DNA from: Hungatella sp. UBA3048
GTDB lineage: Bacteria; Bacillota; Clostridia; Lachnospirales; Lachnospiraceae
Direction: 5' to 3'
DNA: 64,000 nt
Assembly: GCA_002367105.1 (NCBI GenBank)
Contig: DFCS01000008.1
Location: 108,913 to 172,912 of the forward strand
The translations under genes were made by a program, and so were the position numbers. The notes under the pieces were generated by a model. The model was not told the origin of the DNA. It saw only the letters and a program-made list of their open reading frames with translations, and did not search any database. This document shows, in pieces, positions 54,059 through 62,255 of the stretch; position 1 is the stretch's first letter; each line of letters starts with the position of its first letter.

Positions 54059-55720
54059 TAAACCATTCCCTTCTTCAGCAGGAGCCATCACCTTGTAGCA
54101 GATTCGGATCGTCTGGCATTTACAGCCTGTTTTCCCATCTTCCCCTTCACAGCTCTGGAAAATCTCAATTTTGTCTATAAACATTCCCAGCAAATCGGAA
54201 GAAAGATCTTTTTCCTGGCTGATATCATCTAACAGGCTGGAAAGCAGGCCTTCAATAACAGGCTCACTTTCCTTAGCCAAAGAACAGGTTTTTTCCATCA
54301 ATGCCAGGCTTTCTGCAATCTTTTTTTCTTCCTTTTCACAGGAATCCAGCATTTTAAAAAACCGATCCTCACCGATTCTTCCGTTTACCCGGTCTTCATA
54401 GAGTTTTTCGATTATGCAGCCAAGGTCTTTTTCCCTTTTTTTCAGCGAAAGCATTGCTTTTTCTTCCCCCTGCATTTCTCCAGGGCAAGCTGACTCCCGA
54501 AGGGCTTCTTTCATTTCTTCCTTTTCGCTTTCCGTAAATGATAGCAGGCTGCGGATTTCCTGAAGCACCACATGATTAAGAAGTTCGTAATTCATAAAGT
54601 GATTCGTACACTCTTTCCTTCCGTAAAGCTTATAACCTCCGCATACCAGCTTGCGGGATCCTGTTTTTCCAACTGCTCCTGTGGACGACATGTTTCTTCC
54701 GCAGTCCCCGCACTTGGCAAGTCCGGAAAATATATTGGTAAAGCCGGTTACCGCCGCGCTTTTGCGGGAAACGCTCCGTCTTCTTACCCGTTCAAAAGTC
54801 TCGTCAGAAATGAGTGGCTCATGCTTATCTTCAACGACCACCCACTCGTTCCTGGGCTTCCGAAGGGTCATACTGCTTTTAAAAGATACCTTTACTGTCT
54901 TTCCCTGAACAATGTGGCCTAGATATACGGAATTGCTTAACAGCTTGCAGACCGTGCCCGATGTCCATTCCTTTCTCCTGGAATAATCATCCGGGCTCAA
55001 ATAAGGCCGTTCGGCGCAGCGGTACATGGCCGGTGTCAGTACCTTTCTCTCATTTAAAATCTCAGCAATCCGGGATGGCGCCGATCCCTGCTCCGCCCAT
55101 TCAAATATCTCCCGGACAACGGAAGCTGCCACAGGGTCAACGAGTAGGTGGTTTTTATTTTGCGGATCCTTCTGATAGCCGTAGGGAGCAAAATTCCCGA
55201 TAAATGCCCCCTCGTTTATTTTGGTCTGGAATGCACTGCGGATCTTTTTTGAAGTATCTCTGGCATACATCTCATTTACAATGTTCTTAAACGGTGCGAT
55301 ATCACTCCACGGACTATCGGAATCATACCCGTCATTGACCGCTATGTATCGGATCCCTTTGGAGGGGAAATAAATTTCTGTAAGCTGTCCTGTCATGATA
55401 TAATTCCTTCCAAGGCGGGATAAATCCTTGGTAATCACCAGGTTTACCTTCCTTGCATCTATATCTTTCAACAGCCGTATCCAGGCCGGGCGGTCAAAAT
55501 TGGTTCCGCTGTAGCCGTCATCCACGTATTCCCCATAAATTTCAAAGTTATTTTCTATCGCATAGGAACGAAGCATTTTCCGCTGGGTGCCAATGCTGGA
55601 GCTTTCCCCTGTACCATCGTCATCTTTTGACAGGCGCATGTAAAGCGCCGCCTTATAGCAGGCTGATGCCTTTGCAAAGACGTTCTTTTTCTCATAGGCT
55701 GTCTGAATTAATCGATCCAT
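54053..55720 (-). CDS. Large serine recombinase (site-specific integrase, TndX/TnpX-like)
   Basis: A 555-residue large serine recombinase. The catalytic Ser31 is in YMRLSKDD, with GYSGTNFDRP and TKDLSRLGRNY typical of the resolvase domain (to about 160). A recombinase domain follows (about 190-300), a zinc ribbon with Cys pairs in AKCGDCGRNM and CGGYKLYGRKEC, a coiled coil (about 405-480) and a C-terminal DUF4368-like end. It is full length with no visible lesions. AGGAGG lies 8 bases before the ATG. It ends 12 bases from the att core, as usual for such integrases, and should catalyse integration and, with a directionality factor, excision. Confidence 0.93.
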   Translation of the reverse strand: MDRLIQTAYEKKNVFAKASACYKAALYMRLSKDDDGTGESSSIGTQRKMLRSYAIENNFEIYGEYVDDGYSGTNFDRPAWIRLLKDIDARKVNLVITKDLSRLGRNYIMTGQLTEIYFPSKGIRYIAVNDGYDSDSPWSDIAPFKNIVNEMYARDTSKKIRSAFQTKINEGAFIGNFAPYGYQKDPQNKNHLLVDPVAASVVREIFEWAEQGSAPSRIAEILNERKVLTPAMYRCAERPYLSPDDYSRRKEWTSGTVCKLLSNSVYLGHIVQGKTVKVSFKSSMTLRKPRNEWVVVEDKHEPLISDETFERVRRRSVSRKSAAVTGFTNIFSGLAKCGDCGRNMSSTGAVGKTGSRKLVCGGYKLYGRKECTNHFMNYELLNHVVLQEIRSLLSFTESEKEEMKEALRESACPGEMQGEEKAMLSLKKREKDLGCIIEKLYEDRVNGRIGEDRFFKMLDSCEKEEKKIAESLALMEKTCSLAKESEPVIEGLLSSLLDDISQEKDLSSDLLGMFIDKIEIFQSCEGEDGKTGCKCQTIRICYKVMAPAEEGNGLA

Positions 55721-55727
55721 CTCTTAC

Positions 55728-55769
55728 ACCTCCTGGAAAATCTTATTCCAGCAGGTTTGTACCATATAC
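55728..55769. repeat. Leader repeat, copy A (upstream of the recombinase)
   Basis: A 42-bp sequence beginning ACCTCCTG and ending GCAGGTTTGTACCATATAC. It matches 37 of 42 positions with copy B at 57868-57909. Both copies include the ribosome-binding site and lie directly before a start codon ATGGAT (minus strand), so the leader and first codons are duplicated. Confidence 0.85.
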
Positions 55770-55775
55770 TACAGG

Positions 55776-55805
55776 TGCTGCTTCCTACAGTGCTGCTTCC
55801 TACAG
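55776..55805. repeat. Tandem 15-bp direct repeat between adaA and the recombinase
   Basis: TGCTGCTTCCTACAG occurs twice in perfect tandem (55776-55790 and 55791-55805), in the short gap upstream of the recombinase leader. It could bind a regulator; it is not a hairpin terminator, so transcription from adaA could continue into the recombinase gene. Confidence 0.8.
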
Positions 55806-55817
55806 TTCACCTTTCTT

Positions 55818-56381
55818 CTAATCAGCATTCTTTCCAGTGAAGTTCTCCCGGTATTCATTGGGAGAAACACCCGTTACACGCTTAAATTGTGTGTAAAAAG
55901 ATGAAAGACTCCCAAAGCCGCTTTGTAAAACAATCTGCAGAATATTATCCGGGGTATTGGCCAGAAGCTTTTTTGCATTGGCAACACGCAAGCCAATTAA
56001 ATACTCCGTCGGAGTCTTTTCATATTGATTTTGAAACAACTGGAGGATTCTGTTTCTGCTGAGCCCAAGATTTTTCAATTTCTCCCTTAAGCAATCATTG
56101 TCTGAATAATAAAGGTCATAAACTGCTTTGATTTTTTCCGCATTCTCTCTCTGCGGGTGAAATTCCAGCAAATCAGGCCGGCAGCGCTTACAGGGGCGAA
56201 GCCCGCTTTCGCGTGCCTGCTCCGCCGTATCAAAGAATTCAACATTTTCACGTTTAGGGCTCTTTGATTTACAGGAAGGCCGGCAGAAAATTCCTGTTGT
56301 TCTTACTCCGTAATAAAATCTGCCGTCATAAGACACATCACATTCCAGTGCTGCCTTCCATTTTTCCTCCTCGGTCAGCAT
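55818..56381 (-). CDS. adaA: AdaA-type methylphosphotriester-sensing transcriptional activator
   Basis: About 187 residues: an Ada N-terminal zinc domain (Cys33, Cys37, Cys64, Cys67 in FCRPSC and PCKRC) that takes methyl groups from DNA phosphotriesters, joined to an AraC-type helix-turn-helix (about residues 85-187, ending VTGVSPNEYRENF). It lacks the C-terminal methyltransferase of E. coli Ada, like B. subtilis AdaA. When methylated it activates alkylation-repair genes. The ATG at 56381 follows AGGAGGTG. It is the third gene of ogt-alkA-adaA and the nearest upstream neighbour of the recombinase. Confidence 0.92.
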   Translation of the reverse strand: MLTEEEKWKAALECDVSYDGRFYYGVRTTGIFCRPSCKSKSPKRENVEFFDTAEQARESGLRPCKRCRPDLLEFHPQRENAEKIKAVYDLYYSDNDCLREKLKNLGLSRNRILQLFQNQYEKTPTEYLIGLRVANAKKLLANTPDNILQIVLQSGFGSLSSFYTQFKRVTGVSPNEYRENFTGKNAD

Positions 56382-56453
56382 GGCAATACACCTCCTATCA
56401 TTTATTTCACGTATCATGGTTATGTTTTCGTTTCAATGTTATGTTATCCCACA

Positions 56454-57071
56454 TCATAAAATGGAAAGCTTCCACAAATAAATGGAAGCTACCGAGCCAT
56501 AGGGTGAATACCGGCTTTTGTACACTTCGAATTGGTCCTTTGTCAGCTTAGGAACACCATACAGTTTTTCCATTCCCCTGCGAATGGCGATGTCACCCCA
56601 GCTAACCACATCGGGACGTTCCAGGCAATGAATGAGAAGCATCTCCGCCGTCCAAAGCCCGACCCCTTTTATCGTCGTTAAGGACCGGATAACCTCCTGG
56701 TCCGGCAGTTGCCGTAAATCTTCGAGACAAACCTTGCCCTGTAAAATGTCCTTTGACAGCTCAGAGATGGTAACGGCCTTTTTCATGATCATGCCGCAGC
56801 GCTGAATATCATCCACTGAAACAGCTGATAAGTTTTCCGGGGTAATATCTCCGAGATTATCCTGCATCCGACTCCATACGGTTTTGGCAGAACTTACAGA
56901 TATTAGCTGACCTATAATCGCATTAACCAGAGCTGCAAAGGGATCAGGAATCACCTCCCTCTCCACCCTTCCGAACCGTGCCATCGCATCACCAAGCATA
57001 GGGTCTGAATCAGAGAGGTATTCTACTTCCTTTCTGCCATAATCAAAGAACTTCGTCTCAACAGCCGCCAT
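56454..57071 (-). CDS. alkA: DNA-3-methyladenine glycosylase (AlkA-like)
   Basis: A 205-residue HhH-GPD glycosylase that removes alkylated purines. The helix-hairpin-helix is IKGVGLWTAEMLL and the catalytic Asp is in SWGDIAIRRG. The N-terminal domain of longer AlkA proteins is missing, so it is the short clostridial/archaeal form. Overlaps ogt by 14 bases; ends 72 bases before adaA. Confidence 0.92.
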   Translation of the reverse strand: MAAVETKFFDYGRKEVEYLSDSDPMLGDAMARFGRVEREVIPDPFAALVNAIIGQLISVSSAKTVWSRMQDNLGDITPENLSAVSVDDIQRCGMIMKKAVTISELSKDILQGKVCLEDLRQLPDQEVIRSLTTIKGVGLWTAEMLLIHCLERPDVVSWGDIAIRRGMEKLYGVPKLTKDQFEVYKSRYSPYGSVASIYLWKLSIL

Positions 57072-57528
57072 ATGTCAGTTCCAATTCCAGTAGTTGTTCC
57101 TTGATTTTAAGGCCTGCCGCATAGCCCGTCAATTTACCATCTGAGCCCACTACACGGTGACACGGCGTCAGGATCAGGATCGGATTTTTACCATTTGCCA
57201 TACCAACCGCCCGGGATGCGTCCGGTCTTCCTATCATTTCCGCAACCTGCTTATAGCTACGCGTTTCTCCATACGGAATTTTGTGCAGGGCTTCCCATAC
57301 GGTCTTTTGAAACTCCGTCCCTTTTGCAGCAAGGGGCAAATCAAATCCCCTGCTTGTACCGTCTAAATATTCATTTATCTGTTTTTCCGCATTCTCCAAT
57401 AAAGGGGTTTTCTGCTCTTCTTGAATTTCGTGGGTATCTTTTACAAAAAGCAATTCAGTAATAAAACCATCCACTTCACATATTTCAATCGGACCCAAGG
57501 CAGTTTTAATATATGCTGTATGTTTCAT
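57058..57528 (-). CDS. ogt: Methylated-DNA-protein-cysteine methyltransferase
   Basis: About 156 residues. The acceptor Cys is in LTPCHRVVG, preceded by the DNA-reading helix YKQVAEMIGRPDASRAVG. It repairs O6-methylguanine in a suicide reaction (AdaB/Ogt type). The ATG at 57528 is chosen because AAGGAGG lies 8 bases upstream; an earlier ATG gives an extension with no ribosome site. First gene of the ogt-alkA-adaA set. Confidence 0.93.
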   Translation of the reverse strand: MKHTAYIKTALGPIEICEVDGFITELLFVKDTHEIQEEQKTPLLENAEKQINEYLDGTSRGFDLPLAAKGTEFQKTVWEALHKIPYGETRSYKQVAEMIGRPDASRAVGMANGKNPILILTPCHRVVGSDGKLTGYAAGLKIKEQLLELELTYGGC

Positions 57529-57651
57529 AAGACTTGCCTCCTTTTCTATTACTAATATATCCGAAATCTGTCCGCGTGTCCTCCTATTTTGCACCATTTA
57601 ATTTTTAATTTATACTCCTTTTCACCTGAAGGCTTAATAATGGGTATAAAA

Positions 57652-57703
57652 AACAGGGCTTTTCAGTCCCCCTCCTCTATTAAGGGGCTGATTAAGTCCT
57701 GTT
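57652..57703 (-). terminator. Terminator after the 47-residue gene
   Basis: On the minus strand AACAGGACTT and AAGCCCTGTT pair, with an inner CAGCCCC/GGGGACTG stem, followed by TTTTTTAT. It separates the small gene from ogt. Confidence 0.8.
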
Positions 57704-57716
57704 ATGACTGGCCTGA

Positions 57717-57860
57717 TCATGCCCGAAACTCCCCGGCATCCCGGCGTTTTTTCAATAATTCCAAAACCAGCTCCTTTGCTGTCTTTTCACCATTAAAAAC
57801 CCGCTCCACCTTTATGGTCATGTTTTTTTCCTCATAAGTTACCTGATCTGATGAATCCAT
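57717..57860 (-). CDS. Small protein in the element, 47 residues
   Basis: MDSSDQVTYEEKNMTIKVER starts a 47-residue protein with a helical, basic C-terminus (ELVLELLKKRRDAGEF). The start is supported by AGGAGG 8 bases upstream, within the same 42-bp leader that precedes the recombinase. Small genes of this kind often accompany clostridial serine recombinases; the function is unknown. It is a candidate for a recombination directionality factor, but nothing in the sequence proves this. Confidence 0.6.
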   Translation of the reverse strand: MDSSDQVTYEEKNMTIKVERVFNGEKTAKELVLELLKKRRDAGEFRA

Positions 57861-57867
57861 GTCATCC

Positions 57868-57909
57868 ACCTCCTGAGAAATCCTATTCAGGCAGGTTTGT
57901 ACCATATAC
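57868..57909. repeat. Leader repeat, copy B (upstream of the 47-residue gene)
   Basis: Second copy of the 42-bp leader found at 55728-55769, ending in the identical GCAGGTTTGTACCATATAC. Confidence 0.85.
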
Positions 57910-57962
57910 CGCGCCCCTCCGCCACTGGTTAATCTCAAACTGTATCCTCAGAAAGAGCAAAA

Positions 57963-57988
57963 GGCATGGCAGCTCCCCTGCCATACCC
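57963..57988 (-). terminator. Terminator of the IlvD/Edd dehydratase gene
   Basis: On the minus strand GGTATGGCAG pairs with CTGCCATGCC around a short loop, followed by TTTTGCTCTTT. Confidence 0.75.
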
Positions 57989-58004
57989 TTTTCTCTTCAT
58001 TTCA

Positions 58005-59720
58005 TCACTCCATATATCCGCCCTTCATTGGCGATACTGCACGTTCACTGAATATTTTCAATACTCCCGACTGGTATTTTGAAGGTCTTGGCTGCCATTG
58101 CTCCCGTCGTTCCTTAAGAATCTTTTCCATCTCATCTTCTGTCTTTCGCTGGCCCTTTACGCCTACAATTGCAAGAATCCGGTTAGGAATATCAATTTGG
58201 ATCATATCCCCTTCCTCCACCAGTGCAATCGGCCCGCCATCCGCCGCTTCCGGAGAAACATGTCCGATGGAAGGACCGGTGGAAGCTCCGGAAAAACGTC
58301 CGTCTGTGATCAGGGCAATGGTGCGTCCAAGCTCTTTGTCCGATGAGATTGCCTCAGAGGTGTAGAACATTTCCGGCATTCCGCTTCCCTTTGGGCCTTC
58401 ATACCGGATGAATACAGCATCTCCAGGTTTTACACGGTGTTTCAGAACTGCATCAATCGCCTCTTCCTCGCTGTCAAAGGGACGTGCATTTAACACCGCC
58501 TCAAACATCTCCTTTGGACATGCCGTATGCTTAATGACCGCGCCTTCCGGTGCCAGATTTCCTTTTAAAATGGCAATTGCCCCATCGGTTCCGATGGCAT
58601 CATGAAACGGCCGGATTATTTCTTCTTTTTTCACACCGACGTTTGCACAATATTCATCGCATTTATCATAAAAGCCATTTTGTTTCAGCATATCAAGATT
58701 TTCACCCATAGTCTTTCCTGTCACTGTCATTACATCCAGGTGAAGTACGGATTTGATCTCTTCCATGATCCTTGGCACTCCTCCTGCATAGTAGAAGTAC
58801 TGGGCCGGCCATTTTCCGGCTGGCCGGATATCAAGAAGATAATGGGCGCCTCTGTGCAGCCGGTCAAACATCTCAGAATCTATTTCCAAACCAAATTCAT
58901 GGGCAATCGCCGGCAGATGGATCAGGGAATTGGTTGAGCCGGATATGGCAGCATGTACCATGATTGCATTTTCGAAGGATTCTATGGTAACGATATCTCT
59001 TGGTTTTATTCCCTTTTTTGCAAGCTCTATGATCTGATGTCCGGCTCTTTCAGCCATATCCTTTAAATCCGGGCAGGTTGCCGGCATAAGAGCGGATCCC
59101 GGAAGCATTAGGCCAAGGGCCTCTCCCATGACCTGCATGGTAGATGCCGTTCCCATAAATGAACAGGCTCCGCAGGACGGACAGGCATGCTGCTTATAAT
59201 ATTCCAGCTTTTCCGGCTCCAGTTCCCCTCTCTGGCACATAGCACTGTACTTACCAATCTGTTCCAGGGTAAGAAGATCCGGGCCCGCATCCATAACACC
59301 GCCGGTTACCAGAATGGAAGGCATATTCACCCGGCCGATAGCCATAAGATGAGCAGGCACCCCTTTATCACAGCTTGAAATATATACTCCGCCGTCAAAT
59401 GGAGTTGCGCCCGCATGAATTTCAATCATATTACAGATCGTATCACGTGAGACCAGAGAATAGTTAATACCGTCATGGCCCTGGGCCATTCCATCACAGA
59501 TATCCGTTGTAAAATATCTGGCTGCCTTTCCTCCCTTATCTCTTACCCCATCCACTGTCTTATTAACAAGCTCCATCAGATGAGCACTTCCCGGATGGCT
59601 GTCTCCGAAGGTGCTCTCCACCATGATCTGCATTTTAGAAAGATCCTCTACCTTCCAGCCCATACCCATCCGAAGCGGGTCCATTTCCGGAGCCAATTTC
59701 CGAATTTCCTGACTAACCAT
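58005..59720 (-). CDS. IlvD/Edd-family dehydratase
   Basis: A 571-residue iron-sulfur dehydratase. Cluster Cys are Cys75 (TTDICDGMAQGH), Cys117 (SSCDKGVPAHL) and Cys186 (GACSFMGTASTMQ), plus CPSC just before. Full length, with the late GRFSGASTGPSIGHVSPEA segment. It could be dihydroxy-acid dehydratase of branched-chain amino-acid synthesis, but a divergent FadR-type regulator next to it and absence of other ilv genes favour a sugar-acid (aldonate) dehydratase. It has a perfect consensus promoter with a palindrome inside. Part of the integrated element. Confidence 0.8.
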   Translation of the reverse strand: MVSQEIRKLAPEMDPLRMGMGWKVEDLSKMQIMVESTFGDSHPGSAHLMELVNKTVDGVRDKGGKAARYFTTDICDGMAQGHDGINYSLVSRDTICNMIEIHAGATPFDGGVYISSCDKGVPAHLMAIGRVNMPSILVTGGVMDAGPDLLTLEQIGKYSAMCQRGELEPEKLEYYKQHACPSCGACSFMGTASTMQVMGEALGLMLPGSALMPATCPDLKDMAERAGHQIIELAKKGIKPRDIVTIESFENAIMVHAAISGSTNSLIHLPAIAHEFGLEIDSEMFDRLHRGAHYLLDIRPAGKWPAQYFYYAGGVPRIMEEIKSVLHLDVMTVTGKTMGENLDMLKQNGFYDKCDEYCANVGVKKEEIIRPFHDAIGTDGAIAILKGNLAPEGAVIKHTACPKEMFEAVLNARPFDSEEEAIDAVLKHRVKPGDAVFIRYEGPKGSGMPEMFYTSEAISSDKELGRTIALITDGRFSGASTGPSIGHVSPEAADGGPIALVEEGDMIQIDIPNRILAIVGVKGQRKTEDEMEKILKERREQWQPRPSKYQSGVLKIFSERAVSPMKGGYME

Positions 59721-59774
59721 AATAATGCTCCTTTCCTGTTTATCTTGAATTTTTCATTTTACATTTATATCTTG

Positions 59775-59803
59775 ATTATAATAATTCATCATATGATTGT
59801 CAA
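59775..59803 (-). promoter_or_regulatory. Consensus promoter of the dehydratase with internal palindrome
   Basis: On the minus strand TTGACA, 17 bases and TATAAT: a perfect sigma-A promoter. The spacer holds the palindrome ATCATATGAT (59788-59797), an ideal repressor site, likely for the divergent GntR protein. Confidence 0.75.
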
Positions 59804-59940
59804 CTATTCTTCATGATTCTTTTCATTATTTCATGTATTTCCCTAGCATTTTCATATACGCTATTACATATCATCTAATTCTTTTATATATTCATCAGAC
59901 CAATATTTCATATACTTATGGATTATCTGATCATTTGCAC

Positions 59941-59969
59941 TTGAAGGAATCAGAAATTGCATTTATAAT
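59941..59969 (+). promoter_or_regulatory. Promoter of the GntR regulator
   Basis: TTGAAG, 17 bases and a perfect TATAAT lie 36 bases before the start codon. Confidence 0.6.
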
Positions 59970-60005
59970 CAGATAAGACTATTGTTCACCTGAAAGGAAT
60001 TTACC

Positions 60006-60701
60006 ATGACACCATCACATAAATCTCTTGCCGATACAACAGCGGAAGGAATCATCAAATATATCATTGATAATAAATTAAAAGAAGGTGCACAGCTTCC
60101 CAACGAAACCACCCTCTCCTCTCTTATGGGAGTTGGGCGGAGCACTCTGCGGGAAGCCATACGGGCTCTTGTTTCACGCAATATTCTGACAGTTCAGCAG
60201 GGGTCCGGAATTTATGTATGCCACAATACAGGTGTGGCTGATGACCCACTTGGATTCACCTTTATAGAGAATAAGGAAAAGCTGGTGACCGATCTTTTAG
60301 AATTCCGTATGATGATCGAACCAAGGGTCGCCGCTATGGCTGCCTCAAAGGCCACCCCGGAACAGGCCGAGGAGCTTCTCCACCTGGCGGAACGGGTGGC
60401 GGAATGTTACGACTTAGGAAAATCCCACTCAGAAGCCGATGCCGTATTCCATGCTAAAATTGCAGAGATCAGCGGAAATGTCATCGTACCCCAGCTTGAG
60501 CCTCTTATTATGCATGCCATTGATATGCTTATTGATATAACCCATTCCGAGTTAAAGGAAGAAACCATAAGAACACATATGGCTATTGTAGATGCCATAC
60601 AAAAAAACGATGCCATTGCCGCACAGGATGCCATGACTCTTCATCTCATTTACAACCGGGACCGCTTGCGCAAGGCCCATGAAAAAAAATTCTTCCAGTA
60701 A
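60006..60701 (+). CDS. GntR-family regulator, FadR/FCD subfamily
   Basis: A 231-residue protein with an N-terminal winged helix (TAEGIIKYIIDNKLKEGAQL and SSLMGVGRSTLREAIRALVS) and an all-helical FCD effector domain with the metal-binding Asp/His pattern (EFRMMIEPRVAAMAA, DAVFHAKIAEISGN). FCD regulators typically respond to organic or sugar acids. Divergent from the dehydratase gene, so it most likely represses that gene until its substrate is present. Confidence 0.88.
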   Translation: MTPSHKSLADTTAEGIIKYIIDNKLKEGAQLPNETTLSSLMGVGRSTLREAIRALVSRNILTVQQGSGIYVCHNTGVADDPLGFTFIENKEKLVTDLLEFRMMIEPRVAAMAASKATPEQAEELLHLAERVAECYDLGKSHSEADAVFHAKIAEISGNVIVPQLEPLIMHAIDMLIDITHSELKEETIRTHMAIVDAIQKNDAIAAQDAMTLHLIYNRDRLRKAHEKKFFQ

Positions 60702-60712
60702 TTCCAAACGAT

Positions 60713-60759
60713 AAAAATGGCATTCCAAAGATCCTCTTTCCCTTTGGAATGCCATTTTT
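60713..60759. terminator. Bidirectional terminator between gntR and the CcdA-thioredoxin gene
   Basis: AAAAATGGCATTCCAAAG and CTTTGGAATGCCATTTTT form an 18-bp perfect stem with A and T runs on both sides. Confidence 0.9.
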
Positions 60760-60789
60760 GCTCTGTTAATTATTAGTGGGATCGGCAGA

Positions 60790-62103
60790 TTATTTCCGCT
60801 CCCCCTTTATGGTCTGTTCTATAATACTGCGCATCGTATCTTCCGAAAGCTGGCCGCTTGCATAACCAAATACATTGCCATCTTTATCAATCATAAATGT
60901 AGTCGGATAAGAGAATACTCCATAAGCCTCAAACAGTTCCGCATTTGTGTCCATCAGAACCGGATATGTGTATCCGTTTTCTTCCAGGAATTGTTTAATT
61001 CCCTCTTCGTCTTTTTCACTTCCGTAATTAGGTGCTGCCACGCCCAGAACGATCAGTGCATTATCCCCCTCTGTATCGGCGGTTTCATATATTTTCTGAA
61101 TGTCCGGCATCTCTGCCCTGCATGGGGGACACCAGGTCGCCCAGAAGTTTAAAAAGATTGTCTTTCCCTTATAATCGGAAAGAGAATGGGTATTGCCGTA
61201 CTGATCGGTTAAAGTAAAATCAACTGCCGGAAGAGGCTGATTCGCTTCATCTGACTCATCAGTATTCCCCGGTTCCGATGCAGATTCTTCTTCCATTTTA
61301 GATTCTTCTTCCGATGCTTCTGCAGTCGTTTCCGGCTGCGGAGTCTTACTTGATTCTGTAACTGCAGGAGACGGAATGGTGGAAAGATATCCGGTCACCG
61401 CATTCATCTTTCCGGTGAACATTAAAATTCCCATAAATACCATGAGAATGCCTCCGACTTTTACCGCATTCTTTGCAATATTGCCGTGTGTCTTAAAAAA
61501 TTCAAGCACTGTGGTGGTAAAGAATCCTACCGCCAGAAACGGCAGAACAAATCCCAGTGTATATACTCCGATCAGGACAAAACCCATTGCCTTTGTGGAG
61601 GCTGAGGCGGCCATAAGCAGGACACTGGCAAGGGCCGGTCCCACACAGGGCGTCCAGGCAAAGCTGAAGGTGAAGCCCATGATTAACGCAGTTAGAGGAG
61701 ACATGGCCAGTGTATTAAGGGAAAATGGCAGTCTGCGTTCCCTTCCTAATACAGAAGAGGTCCCAAAAACTCCCAGCTGGTATAAACCGAATAAAACTAC
61801 CAGGATGCCTCCCACTCTTGCAAAAAGAAGCTGGTTTGATTTAAAAAAGCTTCCAAGAGCTGAGAATCCCAGCCCCAACAGGAAGAATGCGAAGCTGACC
61901 CCGATAACAAAGCAGACAGTGTGAATCATAACCTTGCTGCGTTTATAATAAATCCGCCCGTCCTCCCCGCGGACGCCCGTCCCTCCCGACAGATACCCTA
62001 TGTAAAGCGGGATGAGTGGCAGCACACAGGGAGAAAAAAAGCTGATAATTCCCTGAAGAAACACGGTCATAACTGGAATACTTACGTCGATAGAAAAGCC
62101 CAA
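60790..62103 (-). CDS. CcdA-like membrane thiol transporter fused to a TlpA/ResA-like thioredoxin
   Basis: A 437-residue fusion. Residues about 5-235 are the six-helix CcdA/DsbD-beta domain (FSPCVLPLIPLYIGYLSGG, later FAWTPCVGPALASVLL, each with one of the two redox Cys). An acidic Ser/Glu linker (about 245-290) leads to an extracellular thioredoxin domain with the active site WATWCPPCRAEMP. It carries electrons from cytosolic thioredoxin across the membrane. The start is a TTG at 62103, set by AAGGAGG 8 bases upstream. It is the outermost gene of the element, next to its feoA-side end. Confidence 0.9.
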   Translation of the reverse strand: MGFSIDVSIPVMTVFLQGIISFFSPCVLPLIPLYIGYLSGGTGVRGEDGRIYYKRSKVMIHTVCFVIGVSFAFFLLGLGFSALGSFFKSNQLLFARVGGILVVLFGLYQLGVFGTSSVLGRERRLPFSLNTLAMSPLTALIMGFTFSFAWTPCVGPALASVLLMAASASTKAMGFVLIGVYTLGFVLPFLAVGFFTTTVLEFFKTHGNIAKNAVKVGGILMVFMGILMFTGKMNAVTGYLSTIPSPAVTESSKTPQPETTAEASEEESKMEEESASEPGNTDESDEANQPLPAVDFTLTDQYGNTHSLSDYKGKTIFLNFWATWCPPCRAEMPDIQKIYETADTEGDNALIVLGVAAPNYGSEKDEEGIKQFLEENGYTYPVLMDTNAELFEAYGVFSYPTTFMIDKDGNVFGYASGQLSEDTMRSIIEQTIKGERK

Positions 62104-62255
62104 ATACTGTACCTCCTTTTAGGTTGTGTCATATGTTACTGGTTTCCGGCGTTTTTAGTTGTGATTCTGTATTATTTTCAGTTACAGTTTACGTGTAAAT
62201 AAATATACCATTTCTAAGAAAAAGTGTCAAGTCAAACATGTAAGAATCAAAAAAA

